NCBI RefSeq assembly: GCF_000316665.1 | Contig: NC_019678.1 | Location: 5,022,001 to 5,086,000, forward strand | DNA from: Rivularia sp. PCC 7116 | GTDB taxonomy: Bacteria > Cyanobacteriota > Cyanobacteriia > Cyanobacteriales > Nostocaceae | DNA: 64,000 nt | Direction: 5' to 3' | Shown here: in pieces, positions 47,240-57,977 of the stretch | How positions within the stretch are numbered: position 1 is the stretch's first letter | How the letters are laid out: every line of letters starts with the position of its first letter | Made by a program: the position numbers and the translations under genes | Notes under the pieces: generated by a model | Seen by the model: only the letters and a program-made list of their open reading frames with translations | Databases searched by the model: none | What the model was told of the DNA's origin: nothing

Positions 47240-48748
47240 ATGAATCAAGATAATTCAACTGAATCTAAAACTTCTATTTTTTTAATTTTAGTAATTACAA
47301 GCGTAGTAATAGTCTTAGCTGCGACATTATATCCGTTTAATTTCGCATTACCAGATAGTATCTCTAAACGAGAATTAGTGAATAGTTTTGACAACAACAG
47401 TTTCTTTAATGACCAGGTAAACAACGTTTTACTATTTTTGCCTTTAGGATTTGGCTTGACGGGTTTGCTGCAAAAGCGAAAAGTGAAATTGGTTTGGCAG
47501 ATTTTCGCAGCATTTTTAGCCAGTGCCGCTTTATCTTCAACGGTAGAATTGCTGCAAATTCTGGTACCTTCAAGAACTCCAACACCCGCCGATATTTTTA
47601 ACAATAGCTTTGGTGGCTTTTTCGGGCTGATTTGCTTTTATATTTGGAATTCTCGAAGCTTTAAAGCAATATTGCATAGAATAGAAACTAGTAGAGCAAG
47701 TAATTCCATCAGCAAGATTACCTTGTTCTTTACTGGTTATGTGATTCTGACATTTTTAATTACAATTCCCTGGCAAGCTACAACCAATTTAACTGGCTGG
47801 AATCCGAGTTTTCCATTGATCGTCGGTAACGAAAGAACAGCTAATAGAGGATGGGAAGGTTATATATCGCAACTCAATATTGCTAATCAAGCTTTTTCTC
47901 AGAATCAAGTAAAGCAATTATTTTTGCCGAATAATAGTTTTGAAAATCTCGGAAATTCTGCAATTGCTGCTTATGAGTTTAAAGGAAAAGCACCATATCA
48001 AGACAGAATTGGAAAACAACCAGACTTATTATGGAATGGAGAATCAGCAATCCAAAATGAACAAGGAGTATTTATAAGTTCAAATAACTGGCTAAAAACA
48101 GCAACACCAGTCACATCTTTAAGCAAAAGTATAAGTAAAGCTTCCGAATTTACTATTAGCACTACTCTGGCTACTAATAAAACAGAACAAGTTGGTCCAG
48201 CAAGAATTATTTCTCTTTCTAATGATTCTTTTCGTCGTAACTTTACCTTGGGACAACAAGGAAGTGATTTAGTCTTTAGGCTGAGAACTCCCCTCACAGG
48301 AGCCAACGCTTCCGATGTAAAATTAGAAGTGCCCGGTGTATTTAGCGATATCCAACCACATCAAATAGTTATCACTTATTCCAAATCATCGTTAATAATT
48401 TATGTAGACAGCATTAGCAACATTCATACCTTAAACTTACTCGACTTAATACCCAAAGAAAAAAGATTTTTCTATTACGGAATCACATTTATTCCGTTTG
48501 GCTTATGTTTAGCGTTGCTTACAACATTAGCCAAAAGAAAAATCAACTTTTACCGTTTGTTACTTCCCGCCGGGATATTATTACCTTCTTTGATATTAGA
48601 AGGAATTCTCGTACAAGAAAGCGGTAAAAGTATCAGCCCCAAAAATATCTTTTTGGGAATCTTATTTACAGCCGGTACAATGTTTATATTGAAAGCGAGA
48701 ACGGGAACAGTTATCAGTGAACAGTCAACAGTCAACAGTCAACAGTGA
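47240..48748 (+). CDS. VanZ-family membrane protein with LamG-like domain
   Basis: 502 residues. The N-terminal part (10-170) has four hydrophobic segments and the VanZ signature region (NNVLLFLPLGFGLTGLL, ELLQILVPSRTPTPADI). A soluble region of about 230 residues follows (SFPLIVGNERTANRGWEGYISQLNIANQA), a concanavalin-like LamG domain. Two to three helices close the chain. VanZ family roles are not well defined outside glycopeptide-resistance clusters. The last 13 residues, from VISEQSTVNSQQ, and the stop are encoded by heptamer repeats. Confidence 0.78.
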   Translation: MNQDNSTESKTSIFLILVITSVVIVLAATLYPFNFALPDSISKRELVNSFDNNSFFNDQVNNVLLFLPLGFGLTGLLQKRKVKLVWQIFAAFLASAALSSTVELLQILVPSRTPTPADIFNNSFGGFFGLICFYIWNSRSFKAILHRIETSRASNSISKITLFFTGYVILTFLITIPWQATTNLTGWNPSFPLIVGNERTANRGWEGYISQLNIANQAFSQNQVKQLFLPNNSFENLGNSAIAAYEFKGKAPYQDRIGKQPDLLWNGESAIQNEQGVFISSNNWLKTATPVTSLSKSISKASEFTISTTLATNKTEQVGPARIISLSNDSFRRNFTLGQQGSDLVFRLRTPLTGANASDVKLEVPGVFSDIQPHQIVITYSKSSLIIYVDSISNIHTLNLLDLIPKEKRFFYYGITFIPFGLCLALLTTLAKRKINFYRLLLPAGILLPSLILEGILVQESGKSISPKNIFLGILFTAGTMFILKARTGTVISEQSTVNSQQ

Positions 48749-48833
48749 ACAGTTATCAATTTTCATATTGAGAATGTAGTTAATCAACTAATTACAACTT
48801 GTTCCTTGTCTCCGGCAAAGAATACGTTAGTGG

Positions 48834-48871
48834 AAGGCTCTGCCTTCTGTCGTCAAACGAGGCAGAGCCTC
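48834..48871. terminator. Hairpin between convergent VanZ-like and RbgA genes
   Basis: AGGCTCTGCCT (48835-48845) pairs with AGGCAGAGCCT (48860-48870), 11 bp with a 14-nt loop, between the stop codons at 48748 and 48928. Probable shared terminator. Confidence 0.6.
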
Positions 48872-48927
48872 TTGAGAATGCATTTCAAGCCAGAGATTTG
48901 GAACGAGCTACTGTTCACTGATAACTA

Positions 48928-49818
48928 TTAACTGTCAATTGATTCCGGTACTTCTAAAGGAAATTGACCCAGATTTCCTTTGCGATAGTCGGTTAAAATA
49001 GTTCTTGCACTACGCTCTACATCACCTTGATATTTATGTTCGGCTAAAGCGAATAAATATTCTTCTCCGGTATAGGATGTTGATTCGAGCTTGTAGCGCA
49101 ATAAAAATGGATTTTCAGGCAATATTTGGGGAGCAGTTTCCTGCATTTCTCCCACTATATCTACGAATGCTGCTGCTACTTTTTGATTATCATAGGATGC
49201 TTCTCCAATATCGTCGCAAATTGCTAATTTTAATGCTGCTTCCTGATTTTCTAACTTGAGCGGAATTACACCGGGAGCATCTAATAAGTTTAATTCCTTG
49301 GAGATTCTTACCCATCTCAAAGAACGAGTTACACCAGGGCGAGCCGCACTTTGTACAACACGTTTACCCAATAGCCGGTTGATCAAAGCTGATTTTCCCA
49401 CATTAGGGAAACCAATTACTACAGCACGTATAGGACGAGGTAACATTTCCCTTTCTTTACGTCTTTCGTTAACTTGACTGCCAGCAGATTGTGCTGCTTT
49501 AGCAACTCCATTTACCCCTTTTCCTTGTTTGGCATTGGTAAAAATGGGAACTTCGTTATTAGCTCTAAAATAATCCGTCCATAATTCCCTGGCTTCAGAT
49601 GAAATCATATCTAACCGATTGATTATTAATAACCTGGCTTTATCTCCTATCCACTCAGATACTTGGGGATGGTGAGTTGATGAGGGAATCCGAGCATCTC
49701 GAACTTCTAAAACAACATCAACTAATTTCAGTTGTTCTTTTAGCTGTCTTTCGGCTTTAGCTATATGACCGGGATACCATTGAATTATATTTAATTTATA
49801 GTTATGGGTTATAGACAT
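48928..49818 (-). CDS. ylqF: Ribosome biogenesis GTPase YlqF/RbgA
   Basis: 296 residues. It is a circularly permuted GTPase: G4 in LLIINRLDMIS (NRxD, near 70-76), G1 in GFPNVGKSALI (near 135), and G3 in LLDAPGVI (near 180). IIQWYPGHIAKAERQL at the N-terminus is diagnostic of the YlqF/RbgA family, which promotes late 50S subunit assembly. The stop codon lies inside a repeat-derived TTAACTGTCAATTG stretch. Confidence 0.92.
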   Translation of the reverse strand: MSITHNYKLNIIQWYPGHIAKAERQLKEQLKLVDVVLEVRDARIPSSTHHPQVSEWIGDKARLLIINRLDMISSEARELWTDYFRANNEVPIFTNAKQGKGVNGVAKAAQSAGSQVNERRKEREMLPRPIRAVVIGFPNVGKSALINRLLGKRVVQSAARPGVTRSLRWVRISKELNLLDAPGVIPLKLENQEAALKLAICDDIGEASYDNQKVAAAFVDIVGEMQETAPQILPENPFLLRYKLESTSYTGEEYLFALAEHKYQGDVERSARTILTDYRKGNLGQFPLEVPESIDS

Positions 49819-49890
49819 AAGAATAGGTCAGTAGGGAGTATGGAATAGGGAATAGGAATTAAATTTAAGTATATAGCTTTGTATATATGT

Positions 49891-50277
49891 TTAAAATTTA
49901 CCTTTTGCATGGGACTGATGCAAAATAATGCGATTGCCATCAATGTCATAAGCATAAACTTCTCTACCGTGAGAGGCGTTGGTAATTTCGTGAAAGGGAG
50001 GATGACCTAAGTTTTCGAGATGAGACATAACAGTTTCTAAATCTTTAACCTCCAAACACAAACTCATGCTGCTTTTAAAAGAATCATTGAACTCAGCCAG
50101 GTGAGATTCTTTTGGTTTAAAAATAGCTATTTTTAATCCTGAAAGCTGAAATTGAGCGTAGACATTTGGAATATAATTACTCGGTTTTTGACTGAGGAAT
50201 TGAATGTAGAAATCTACCAGTTCTGAAAAGTTATTTGTAGCAATAGTGACAAAAGCTTCCGCGCATTGAAAAAACAT
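49891..50277 (-). CDS. Glyoxalase/VOC-family protein
   Basis: 128 residues; a single VOC domain of beta-alpha-beta-beta-beta type (SELVDFYIQFLSQKPS ... SSMSLCLEVKDLETVMSHL ... YAYDIDGNRIILHQSH). Glu/His metal ligands are not all evident, so it may be a binding protein rather than an enzyme. A degraded VOC relative lies about 120 bases upstream. Confidence 0.78.
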   Translation of the reverse strand: MFFQCAEAFVTIATNNFSELVDFYIQFLSQKPSNYIPNVYAQFQLSGLKIAIFKPKESHLAEFNDSFKSSMSLCLEVKDLETVMSHLENLGHPPFHEITNASHGREVYAYDIDGNRIILHQSHAKGKF

Positions 50278-50914
50278 ATATAAAAAAATTGATACTAAAA
50301 AAATGAGTCATCTTTAAAACAGCAGAATCAATTTGATAAATCATTTGAAGCTGTGTTCGGTTGGTGTTGAATATCTTTCTCTAAATTACCTAGCTAACAA
50401 GTATTTGCAGCAAATTTTAATAATATCCCATCCGGGTCGAAAAATAAAACTAAGAAGTGAAGGTGTTTGCATCAGGTTCTGCAACATAATCAGAAGGAGC
50501 ATCGGCATGGTGTCAAATTAGCGTTCTTTAAATGCCTTTATTAGTAAGTTTTTCTCTATATTCTGCAACTTTTTCCAAAGGTACTTTAAATCATCTAACA
50601 TTTAAAGTACCGCAAGCGGTAGCAATATGACTCGTAATTCAAGCGTCTGGATTTACAGAAGCTATTTTTGATGAAGCTTTATCTCCTGAGTTTGAAAATA
50701 TTTCATCATTTTACAATAGAGTTTAGACAACTAAATTATGTGTCAAATAATTGTTGATAGTCTATATCTTCTTATAAAAATTAATTATTTATATTTTTGC
50801 ACAAATCTGAAGTAAATACTTATCAACGATACGAATATGTAAGCTAATGGCATAATATGCTTTTATGAATTACAATTTTTAAAGTTTAAAATACAGAATT
50901 ATACTCTGTAAAAA
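50278..50914. other. Intergenic region with gene remnants
   Basis: It holds the VOC remnant (50394-50510) and, near 50638-50728 on the plus strand, a frame reading SGFTEAIFDEALSPEF before a stop codon that looks like the tail of another decayed gene. The rest is AT-rich promoter-side DNA of the STAND-WD40 gene. Confidence 0.4.
50394..50510 (-). pseudogene. Decayed VOC-family gene fragment
   Basis: The minus strand reads HHADAPSDYVAEPDANTF, then after a frame change FFDPDGILLKFAANT and a stop. The latter matches the C-terminus of glyoxalase-family proteins (FFDPDG). One stop and one shift separate the parts. Only a fragment is left. Confidence 0.35.
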
Positions 50915-53900
50915 ATGACTTCTATAAAAGATATTAATGAGCCAAAAAGGGTTGATTATCAATATCAGGTTGGCGGCAGTTTAGAAAACGATGCTGATTG
51001 TTATGTAGTGCGTCAGGCTGATGAAGAACTATATCAAGCTTTGAAGTCTGGAGAGTTTTGCTATGTGTTTAACTCTCGGCAAATGGGTAAATCGTCAATT
51101 ATGGTACGCAGCAGCCATAAATTAAGCAAAGAAGGATATCAATGTACTACAGTTGATATGAGTTGCGTTGGTAGCGAACAAGTTACTCATGCTCAATGGT
51201 ACAAAGGAGTTGTTGCTGAATTATGGCGAGGATTTCATTTATTCGGTAAATTTAACTTAAAATCTTGGTGGCGTGAAGAGGAAGATATTTCCGTACTTCA
51301 GCGTTTAAGCCATTTTATTGAAGATGTACTTTTAGTACAGTTTCCCGAAGATAAAATAATTATCTTTATTGATGAAATTGATAGTATTCTGAGTTTAGAT
51401 TTTCCTGTAGATGATTTATTTGCTTTAATTCGTTTCTGCTATAACCAAAGAGCTTTAAATCCAGAATATCATCGCCTTACTTTTGCTATTTTTGGAGTAG
51501 CTACACCAAGCGATTTAATTGCTGATAAAAATCGGACTCCATTCAATGTTGGTAAATTAATAAATCTTGGGGGATTCACTTTAGATAGAGCGCAACCTTT
51601 GCTAAAGGGATTAGAAGATAAAGTAAGTCATTCGGAAGCAATTTTAGAACAAATATTAGCTTGGACTAACGGACAGCCATTTTTAACTCAGAAGCTTTGT
51701 AAAATGGTGAGGAATGCGGAATGGATAATTGCAAAGTCAGAAAACGAAGCTCGAATTGAAGTTGATAAATTAGTTGTAACGCAAATTATTCATAATTGGG
51801 AGTCACAAGACGAACCCGAACATTTGAAAACTATAAGAGATAGAATTCTCCAGCAGCAGAAAGCGGGAAGATTGCTTGGTATATATCAGCAAATTTTACA
51901 AGGTATAGAAGTTGAAGCGGATATTAGCAGAGAACAAATGGAATTGTTTTTATCTGGTTTAATTATCAAAGAGAATAATCTCCTCAAAATTAAAAATCCA
52001 ATTTATGCAGAAGTATTTGATTTAAAATGGGTATCGCTAAAATTAAGTCAATTACGTCCTTACTCTCAAGCTTTTGATGCTTGGGTTGCTTCAAATAAAA
52101 CAGATACTTCGCGATTGTTACGAGGACAAGCTTTAAAAGATGCTAAAAAATGGACTTTGGGCAAAAGTTTAAGCGATTTAGATTATCTTTATTTAACAGC
52201 TTCTCAAGAATTGGACAATTACGAAACTCAGGAGCATTTAGAAGCACAAAGACTTAAAGCTGTTGAAGCAAGACTAAAAGCAGAAGAAAAAAGTGCAGCA
52301 CGTTTAAATTCCTTATTATTTTCTGTTAGCAGCGCTTTGATTGCTGTTAGTACTTTAGCGGCTATTACATTTGTTGCTTATCGACAAGCAAAATTGAATG
52401 AAATTAAAGCAATAGCTACTTCGTCTAGAGCATTATTTGTTTTAGAAAAACGTTTGGATGCATTAGTTCAAGGTTTAAAGGCAAATAAAAAAGCTAAACA
52501 GTTTGGCAAAACTGATTCTCAAACTGCAAGAGAAGTTACAACTGCTTTAAGGAAAGCTATTTTTACAGCAATTGAATATAATCGGATTACTGGAATTGAT
52601 TCTCAGATTTGGGGTGTAGATTTTAGTCCCGACGGTAAAATAATTGCTACAGCTAATAGAGATAATACAGTTACACTTTGGACTCGTAGCGGTACAAAAA
52701 GTAAACCTTTAACCGGTCATAAAAATGCTTTAAGAACTGTTGCTTTTAGTCCGAACGGTAAATTTATTGCTTCTGCTGGTAGAGATAAGGTAATTAAAAT
52801 ATGGAATCGCAAAGGTGATTTATTAAAAACTTTGGAAGGTCATCAAAATGTAGTTTCATCAGTTGCTTGGAGTCCAGATAGTAAGACTATTGCTTCTGGC
52901 AGCTACGACAAGACTGTGAAAGTTTGGGATGTTGATGATGGTAAATTTAAACTAAGTTTTAAAGCTCACCAAAATTTAATTAATGCAGTTAATTTTAGTC
53001 CAGATGGAAAAAACATTGCTTCTGCTAGCGTTGATAGAACTATTAAACTATGGGATACAGAAGGAAAGTTAATTCGCATTTATAAAGGTCATATAGATGA
53101 AATTTATTCAATAGATTTTAGCCCTGACGGTAAAAAGCTTGTTTCTGGAAGTATGGATAATACCGTAAAACTGTGGCAAGTAGAAGATGGAAAGTTAATT
53201 GATACGTTTAGAAATCATGTTTCTGGAATTTGGAAAGTAAGATTTAGTCCAGATGGTAAAACCATTGCTTCTGCAAGTTGGGATAATACGATTAAATTAT
53301 GGAATATTAATGGTATTTTATTAGAAACTTTGAAAGGGCATAATGGTAGAGTCCGTGGGTTAGCTTGGAATCCCAACGGTCAAACTCTTGCTTCGACTAG
53401 TGAAGATAAAACTATCAGATTTTGGAATTTAAATAATACTTTAGTTAAAACTCTTTACGGTCATAAAAATGGGATAATCAAAGTTGCTATCAGTCCTGAT
53501 GGTCAAACTATTGCTTCAGTTAGTGATGATAGCACGATAAAACTATGGAATCGGAATGGTGAACTACTTCAAAGCATTCTAAGCAACTCTAGAGGATTTC
53601 TTGATGTTAATTTTAGTCCGGATAATAAAATCATTGCTTCAGCAGGTAATGATAATGTAATTAAACTATGGACTACTGAAGGTAAAGAATTAAGTGTTTT
53701 AAAAGGACATAACGCTCCAGTTTGGTCGGTAGTTTTTAGTCCTGATGGTAAAATAATTATTTCCGGAAGTGAAGATGGAACAGTTAAATTGTGGAATATT
53801 GACGGTACTTTAATAGATACTATAAATACAGGTCAAGGAATTATTCGAGCAGTTGCATTTAGTCCCGACGGCAAGATGATTGCTTCGGGTGGTAAAAATA

Positions 53901-54442
53901 AAACTATTAAATTATGGAATCTTCAAGGTAAACCTTTAAATACTTTGAAAGGTCATTTCGATACTGTCGTAGCAATTGCATTTAGTCCCGACGGCAAGAT
54001 GATTGCTTCTGCTAGTTTGGATAAAAATATTAAGCTGTGGAAGCGAAATGGTGAATTGATTAGTACTTTGCGAGGGCATAATACTGATACTAGAGGAGTG
54101 GCATTTATTTCTACTCCAATTAATTCTTCCAATATTAATAAACAGAATTCTAAGAATTACATAATTGCTTCGGCTAGTGGTGACAGTACAATTAAATTAT
54201 GGAATACAAATGGCAAGTTAATTACAGCTTTGCAAGGACATAAAGGTGCTGTTTGGGATGTCGAATTTACTCCAGACGGAAAAACTCTTGTTTCTGGCAG
54301 CGAAGACAAAACTTTGATGTTGTGGAATTTAGAAAAAGTTATTGATAGCGACAAAGTCCTTACTTACGCTTGCGATTTAGTCCGAGATTATTTACAAAAC
54401 AGTGCAGACGTAGATTCTGTAGATAGGAATTTATGCGATTAA
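50915..54442 (+). CDS. AAA-like STAND NTPase with WD40 repeats
   Basis: 1175 residues. An N-terminal AAA_35-like ATPase has Walker [11 protein letters not shown] (Lys59) and Walker [12 protein letters not shown] (Asp153). A helical region follows, then a transmembrane segment at about 466-489. Residues 560-1140 hold 14 WD40 repeats, enough for two seven-bladed propellers; one (about residues 1070-1125) carries an insertion, [12 protein letters not shown]. The C-terminal tail has [14 protein letters not shown] ... LCD, the same kind of tail as the caspase-STAND protein at 29551. No protease or other effector domain is seen, so its output is unknown. It acts as a signal-receiving scaffold by family analogy. 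Confidence 0.9.
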   Translation: MTSIKDINEPKRVDYQYQVGGSLENDADCYVVRQADEELYQALKSGEFCYVFNSRQMGKSSIMVRSSHKLSKEGYQCTTVDMSCVGSEQVTHAQWYKGVVAELWRGFHLFGKFNLKSWWREEEDISVLQRLSHFIEDVLLVQFPEDKIIIFIDEIDSILSLDFPVDDLFALIRFCYNQRALNPEYHRLTFAIFGVATPSDLIADKNRTPFNVGKLINLGGFTLDRAQPLLKGLEDKVSHSEAILEQILAWTNGQPFLTQKLCKMVRNAEWIIAKSENEARIEVDKLVVTQIIHNWESQDEPEHLKTIRDRILQQQKAGRLLGIYQQILQGIEVEADISREQMELFLSGLIIKENNLLKIKNPIYAEVFDLKWVSLKLSQLRPYSQAFDAWVASNKTDTSRLLRGQALKDAKKWTLGKSLSDLDYLYLTASQELDNYETQEHLEAQRLKAVEARLKAEEKSAARLNSLLFSVSSALIAVSTLAAITFVAYRQAKLNEIKAIATSSRALFVLEKRLDALVQGLKANKKAKQFGKTDSQTAREVTTALRKAIFTAIEYNRITGIDSQIWGVDFSPDGKIIATANRDNTVTLWTRSGTKSKPLTGHKNALRTVAFSPNGKFIASAGRDKVIKIWNRKGDLLKTLEGHQNVVSSVAWSPDSKTIASGSYDKTVKVWDVDDGKFKLSFKAHQNLINAVNFSPDGKNIASASVDRTIKLWDTEGKLIRIYKGHIDEIYSIDFSPDGKKLVSGSMDNTVKLWQVEDGKLIDTFRNHVSGIWKVRFSPDGKTIASASWDNTIKLWNINGILLETLKGHNGRVRGLAWNPNGQTLASTSEDKTIRFWNLNNTLVKTLYGHKNGIIKVAISPDGQTIASVSDDSTIKLWNRNGELLQSILSNSRGFLDVNFSPDNKIIASAGNDNVIKLWTTEGKELSVLKGHNAPVWSVVFSPDGKIIISGSEDGTVKLWNIDGTLIDTINTGQGIIRAVAFSPDGKMIASGGKNKTIKLWNLQGKPLNTLKGHFDTVVAIAFSPDGKMIASASLDKNIKLWKRNGELISTLRGHNTDTRGVAFISTPINSSNINKQNSKNYIIASASGDSTIKLWNTNGKLITALQGHKGAVWDVEFTPDGKTLVSGSEDKTLMLWNLEKVIDSDKVLTYACDLVRDYLQNSADVDSVDRNLCD

Positions 54443-54580
54443 TGGTAATTGGGCATTGGTAATTGGTAATTGGTAGTAGGTAATGCAATACTGCTCGGTT
54501 AAGAGGAGATCCTCCCTAACCCTCCTTGAAAAGGAGGGAATAAAAGCCCCCTTTTTTAAGCGGGTTGGGGGATCTCAAAA
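54443..54580. repeat. Heptamer array and CCTCCTT hairpin after the STAND-WD40 gene
   Basis: GGTAATTGGGCATTGGTAAT-type heptamers at about 54444-54482, then a CCCTCCTT/AAGGAGGG stem at 54519-54537 and AGCCCCCTTTTTT/AAGCGGGTTGGGGG pairing after it. It could terminate transcription of the gene ending at 54442. Confidence 0.55.
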
Positions 54581-54789
54581 CGAGTTTAATGGCTTAACCG
54601 AGTAGTAGTAACAACATGCGAACACCAAAAATAGTTTCTTCTTCGTTCCCTTGTCTCCCCATCTTATTTTCCCATGCCCAATTACCCATTCCCTTTTTAT
54701 AAAATAGTTTTTGTCAAACTTTCGGTATAGGCTCAATTTCGCTAGCATAGCTACCATCAAAGACGAAAGTCTATTAGGACAACATTATT

Positions 54790-55872
54790 ATGACTAGCAT
54801 CTCATCTGTACCCGATTTCATCGAATCACTATTAGGTAATGAAGCTAAAGATTTACTTACCCACAAAGCAAAAGTATCAAAAGATATGCTTCACCTACCG
54901 GGAAGCGATTTTGTAGATAGAATTTGGGCATCGAGCGACAGAAACCCCCATGTATTGCGTAGTTTGCAATCTTTGTACTCTACGGGAAGACTTGCGAATA
55001 CTGGTTATTTATCGATTTTACCTGTAGACCAAGGTATTGAACATTCTGCGGGTGCTTCCTTTGCTCCGAATCCGATGTATTTCGACCCCGAAAATATTGT
55101 TAAGTTGGGAATTGAAGGTGGTTGTAATGCGGTGGCTTCAACTTTAGGAGTATTAGGAATTGTTTCCCGTAAATATGCTCATAAAATTCCTTTTATAGTT
55201 AAAATTAACCATAACGAATTACTCAACGTTCCCAACGATTACGATCAGGTAATGTTTGGTGATGTCGAACAAGCTTGGAATTTAGGTGCTGTTGCCGTCG
55301 GTGCAACAATTTACTTCGGCTCGGAAAACTCCACCCGACAAATTCAAGAAGTAAGTAGAGCCTTCAAACGCGCTCACGAGCTAGGAATGGCTACTATCTT
55401 ATGGTGCTATCTCCGTAACAACGCCTTCAAGCAAGACAAAGATTATCATCTATCTGCCGATTTATCTTCTCAAGCCAACCACTTGGGCGTGACAATCGAA
55501 GCCGATATTATCAAGCAAAAAATGCCCGAAAACAATAACGGATACGGTGCAGTTGCTAAGGCGATCGGTAAAAGTTACGGAAAAACTCACGAGAAAGTTT
55601 ATAGCGAATTATCCACAGATCACCCCATCGATTTAACTCGCTATCAAGTATTAAACTGCTACTGCGGGCGGGCAGGGTTAATCAACTCCGGTGGTGCCGC
55701 CGGTGAAAACGACTTTGCAGCAGCAGTACGTACAGCAATTATCAACAAGCGGGCTGGGGGAACCGGCTTAATTTCTGGACGTAAAGCATTCCAACGTCCT
55801 TTTGAAGATGGTGTTAAGTTGTTCCACATGATTCAGGATGTTTACTTGTCTGAAGATGTGACAATTGCTTAA
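54790..55872 (+). CDS. fbaB: Class I fructose-bisphosphate aldolase, DhnA/FbaB type
   Basis: 360 residues, full length. [31 protein letters not shown] and [13 protein letters not shown] match the DhnA-type class I aldolases (FbaB family), which use a Schiff-base Lys and need no metal. It interconverts fructose-1,6-bisphosphate with dihydroxyacetone phosphate and glyceraldehyde-3-phosphate in glycolysis, gluconeogenesis and the Calvin cycle. It is monocistronic. It is probably additional to a class II aldolase elsewhere, as is common in cyanobacteria. Confidence 0.92.
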   Translation: MTSISSVPDFIESLLGNEAKDLLTHKAKVSKDMLHLPGSDFVDRIWASSDRNPHVLRSLQSLYSTGRLANTGYLSILPVDQGIEHSAGASFAPNPMYFDPENIVKLGIEGGCNAVASTLGVLGIVSRKYAHKIPFIVKINHNELLNVPNDYDQVMFGDVEQAWNLGAVAVGATIYFGSENSTRQIQEVSRAFKRAHELGMATILWCYLRNNAFKQDKDYHLSADLSSQANHLGVTIEADIIKQKMPENNNGYGAVAKAIGKSYGKTHEKVYSELSTDHPIDLTRYQVLNCYCGRAGLINSGGAAGENDFAAAVRTAIINKRAGGTGLISGRKAFQRPFEDGVKLFHMIQDVYLSEDVTIA

Positions 55873-55884
55873 ATAGTAAGTAAG

Positions 55885-56044
55885 GGCGTGTTTTCAAAGT
55901 ACTCCTCACCCTATAAGGGTGAGGCTATATTTACAAAGTCCGCCTGCGCGGACTAGAAAAATCTGGGTTTTCTAGCCCTTTGGGGGCTTTGTAGATGTAA
56001 CTCCAGGCTTTAGCCTGAGAGCGGTTGGGGTTTGAAAACACGCC
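55885..56044. mobile_element. MITE-like element, 160 bp
   Basis: Terminal inverted repeats of 14 bp (GGCGTGTTTTCAAA at 55885-55898, complement at 56031-56044) flanked by TAAG and TTAG. It has no coding capacity. Internal stem-loops are CTCACCC/GGGTGAG (55905-55923), GTCCGC/GCGGAC (55938-55953) and CAGGCT/AGCCTG (56004-56017). It begins 12 bases after the aldolase stop codon. Confidence 0.7.
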
Positions 56045-56066
56045 TTAGGGCAATTCATACTTTTAA

Positions 56067-56258
56067 TCAGCAACGCCTATTTATTGCTTCACTAACTCCC
56101 TTCAAATCAACAAAGCAAAATTCTTCAGCTTCTATCAGATATACGGGATATTCTTCAAAACTCACCGACTTTATTATTTGATATTTCTTCATGCTTTCAG
56201 GAATCAACTGAAAATAATTCTCTGTATTTTGTTTGCTCCGAAAATCCCAGATATCCAC
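56067..56258 (-). CDS. Possible small protein, unknown
   Basis: 63 codons from a GTG start. The content (ESMKKYQIIKSVSFEEYPVYLIEAEEF) is protein-like, but the frame is short and has no recognised family or strong ribosome-binding site. It might be a decayed fragment. Confidence 0.3.
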   Translation of the reverse strand: MDIWDFRSKQNTENYFQLIPESMKKYQIIKSVSFEEYPVYLIEAEEFCFVDLKGVSEAINRRC

Positions 56259-56581
56259 TTTCTATCTTCTTTAATGGCTTCAATGTAATTTATTTTTCTA
56301 AATTAAAATTTGTTTTCGTTTTAATTCTATTTATAAAAATACTTATTTCGATAGTTGTATAATCATTTTCCTAAATAGGCTAAAGTCAATAAATCAAATT
56401 AATTAATCAAAATCAAAAATAGTTGTCAATCTTGATACATAAGCACGTATACTAGGCACGGCACTATAAAATGCCAAATACGTCAATCATCCTGCCGCGA
56501 TAATTTTGCTTCATTGAATGCAACAAATTAACGCGCAATAAATCAAACTCTTATAGAGTAAGCAGACATACCTGTAGACTA
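56259..56581. other. Intergenic region upstream of GHL10 gene 1
   Basis: About 320 AT-rich bases without a convincing frame; presumed promoter for the gene at 56582. Confidence 0.4.
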
Positions 56582-57859
56582 ATGACGAATCAGTTTCCCA
56601 ATCGAAGTTTACAAGTTCGCGTAAGACTAGTTAACTTATTCAAAAAATACAGACGGCTGTTAAAGCGCTGTCTTCCACTTGTATTTGCAATATCATTTTC
56701 TACGGTATTGCTGCTTGACAATTTGCAGTCTACAGCCCAACTCCCTCCTCCGGCGACTATTATCCAACCGGAAATATTCCAGCCCCGACAACTACCTCGT
56801 CAGGAAATTCGGGGAGTATGGATGAGTACTAATGATTTCAATGTTCTCAAAACTCGCTCTGGAGCAAAAGATGCTATAACTCAGTTGCGAAGATTAAATT
56901 TCAACACTATTTATCCTGTTGTTTGGAATTCTGGTTATACTAAGTTTCCTAGTATTACAGCCAAACGTGCTGGCATTCCTTTTTTCTTTAAAGGTGCTGA
57001 TGGACAGGATATTCTTGCTGATTTGATTAGTCAATCCCATCGTCAGGGTTTATTGGTACTTCCCTGGTTTGAATTTGGTTTTATGACTCCTGAAACCTCG
57101 GAATTAGCCTTGAATCATCCTGAATGGTTGACTCAAAAACGCGACGGAAGCCGAACTTCTAATAGTGCGGCAGGGGAAGTTGCATGGTTAAATCCTTTTC
57201 ATCCTCAAGTACAGCAGTTTATCCAAAATCTGGTTCTCGAAGTAGTTAGTAGATATGATGTCGATGGCATTCAATTTGATGACCACATGAGTCTACCTCG
57301 GGACTTCGGTTATGACAAATATACCGTTGCCTTGTACACTCAAGAAACCGAAAACCCACCGCCAGCAAATCCCGCAGATGAAGCATGGGTAAAGTGGCGT
57401 GCGGATAAAATTACAGCTTTTATGGCACAACTTAATCAAGCGGTAAAAGCCAGAAAACCTTATGTAATTTTTTCTGTTTCTCCCAATTACTACAACCACG
57501 CTTATAAATTACAGTTGCAAGATTGGCTCAACTGGGTGCGTTTAAGTATTGTAGATGAATTGGTGATGCAAGTTTACCGTAATGATTTAGCTAGTTTTAC
57601 TCGCAAAATTAACCTTCCAGAAATTATTGAAACTAAGCGATATATACCTACTGGTATCGGTATTATGGCGGGTTTGCGAAATCGTCCAGTTTCAATGCGG
57701 CAAATTAAATCTCAAGTACGAGCAGCACAACAACGCGGTTTGGGTGTAACTTTCTTTTATTACGAAAGTCTCTGGAATTATGCTCAAGAAAGTGTAGAAT
57801 TACGGCAATCTGGATTTAAGTCTTTATTTCCACGTTTTGCTCGTCGTTCAAGAATTTGA
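56582..57859 (+). CDS. GHL10 (DUF187) family glycosidase-like protein, copy 1
   Basis: 425 residues with an N-terminal membrane/signal segment (about 32-53). The catalytic-like region starts RGVWMSTNDFNVL, then NTIYPVVWNSGYTKFPS, PWFEFGFMTPE, WLNPFHPQVQQFI and VDGIQFDDHMSLP; the acidic IQFDDH and WFEFG positions resemble TIM-barrel glycosidase ends. The GHL10 family is assigned by homology to glycoside hydrolase 10-like folds, and its substrate is unknown. Likely exported. A close paralogue lies at 59423. Confidence 0.82.
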   Translation: MTNQFPNRSLQVRVRLVNLFKKYRRLLKRCLPLVFAISFSTVLLLDNLQSTAQLPPPATIIQPEIFQPRQLPRQEIRGVWMSTNDFNVLKTRSGAKDAITQLRRLNFNTIYPVVWNSGYTKFPSITAKRAGIPFFFKGADGQDILADLISQSHRQGLLVLPWFEFGFMTPETSELALNHPEWLTQKRDGSRTSNSAAGEVAWLNPFHPQVQQFIQNLVLEVVSRYDVDGIQFDDHMSLPRDFGYDKYTVALYTQETENPPPANPADEAWVKWRADKITAFMAQLNQAVKARKPYVIFSVSPNYYNHAYKLQLQDWLNWVRLSIVDELVMQVYRNDLASFTRKINLPEIIETKRYIPTGIGIMAGLRNRPVSMRQIKSQVRAAQQRGLGVTFFYYESLWNYAQESVELRQSGFKSLFPRFARRSRI

Positions 57860-57909
57860 TGAAAAAATAAGCAGATAATAAGGTAGAAAACAATTTGCGA
57901 CTATAAAAT

Positions 57910-57937
57910 AAACCCGGTTTTTGTACAAACCGGGTTT
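57910..57937. terminator. Bidirectional terminator
   Basis: AAACCCGGTTT (57910-57920) pairs with AAACCGGGTTT (57927-57937), six-nt loop, between the convergent GHL10 gene and the membrane-protein gene ending at 57978. Confidence 0.75.
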
Positions 57938-57977
57938 CTCAATCTAATTTAGAAAGAATTTCGGATTTTACACAATG

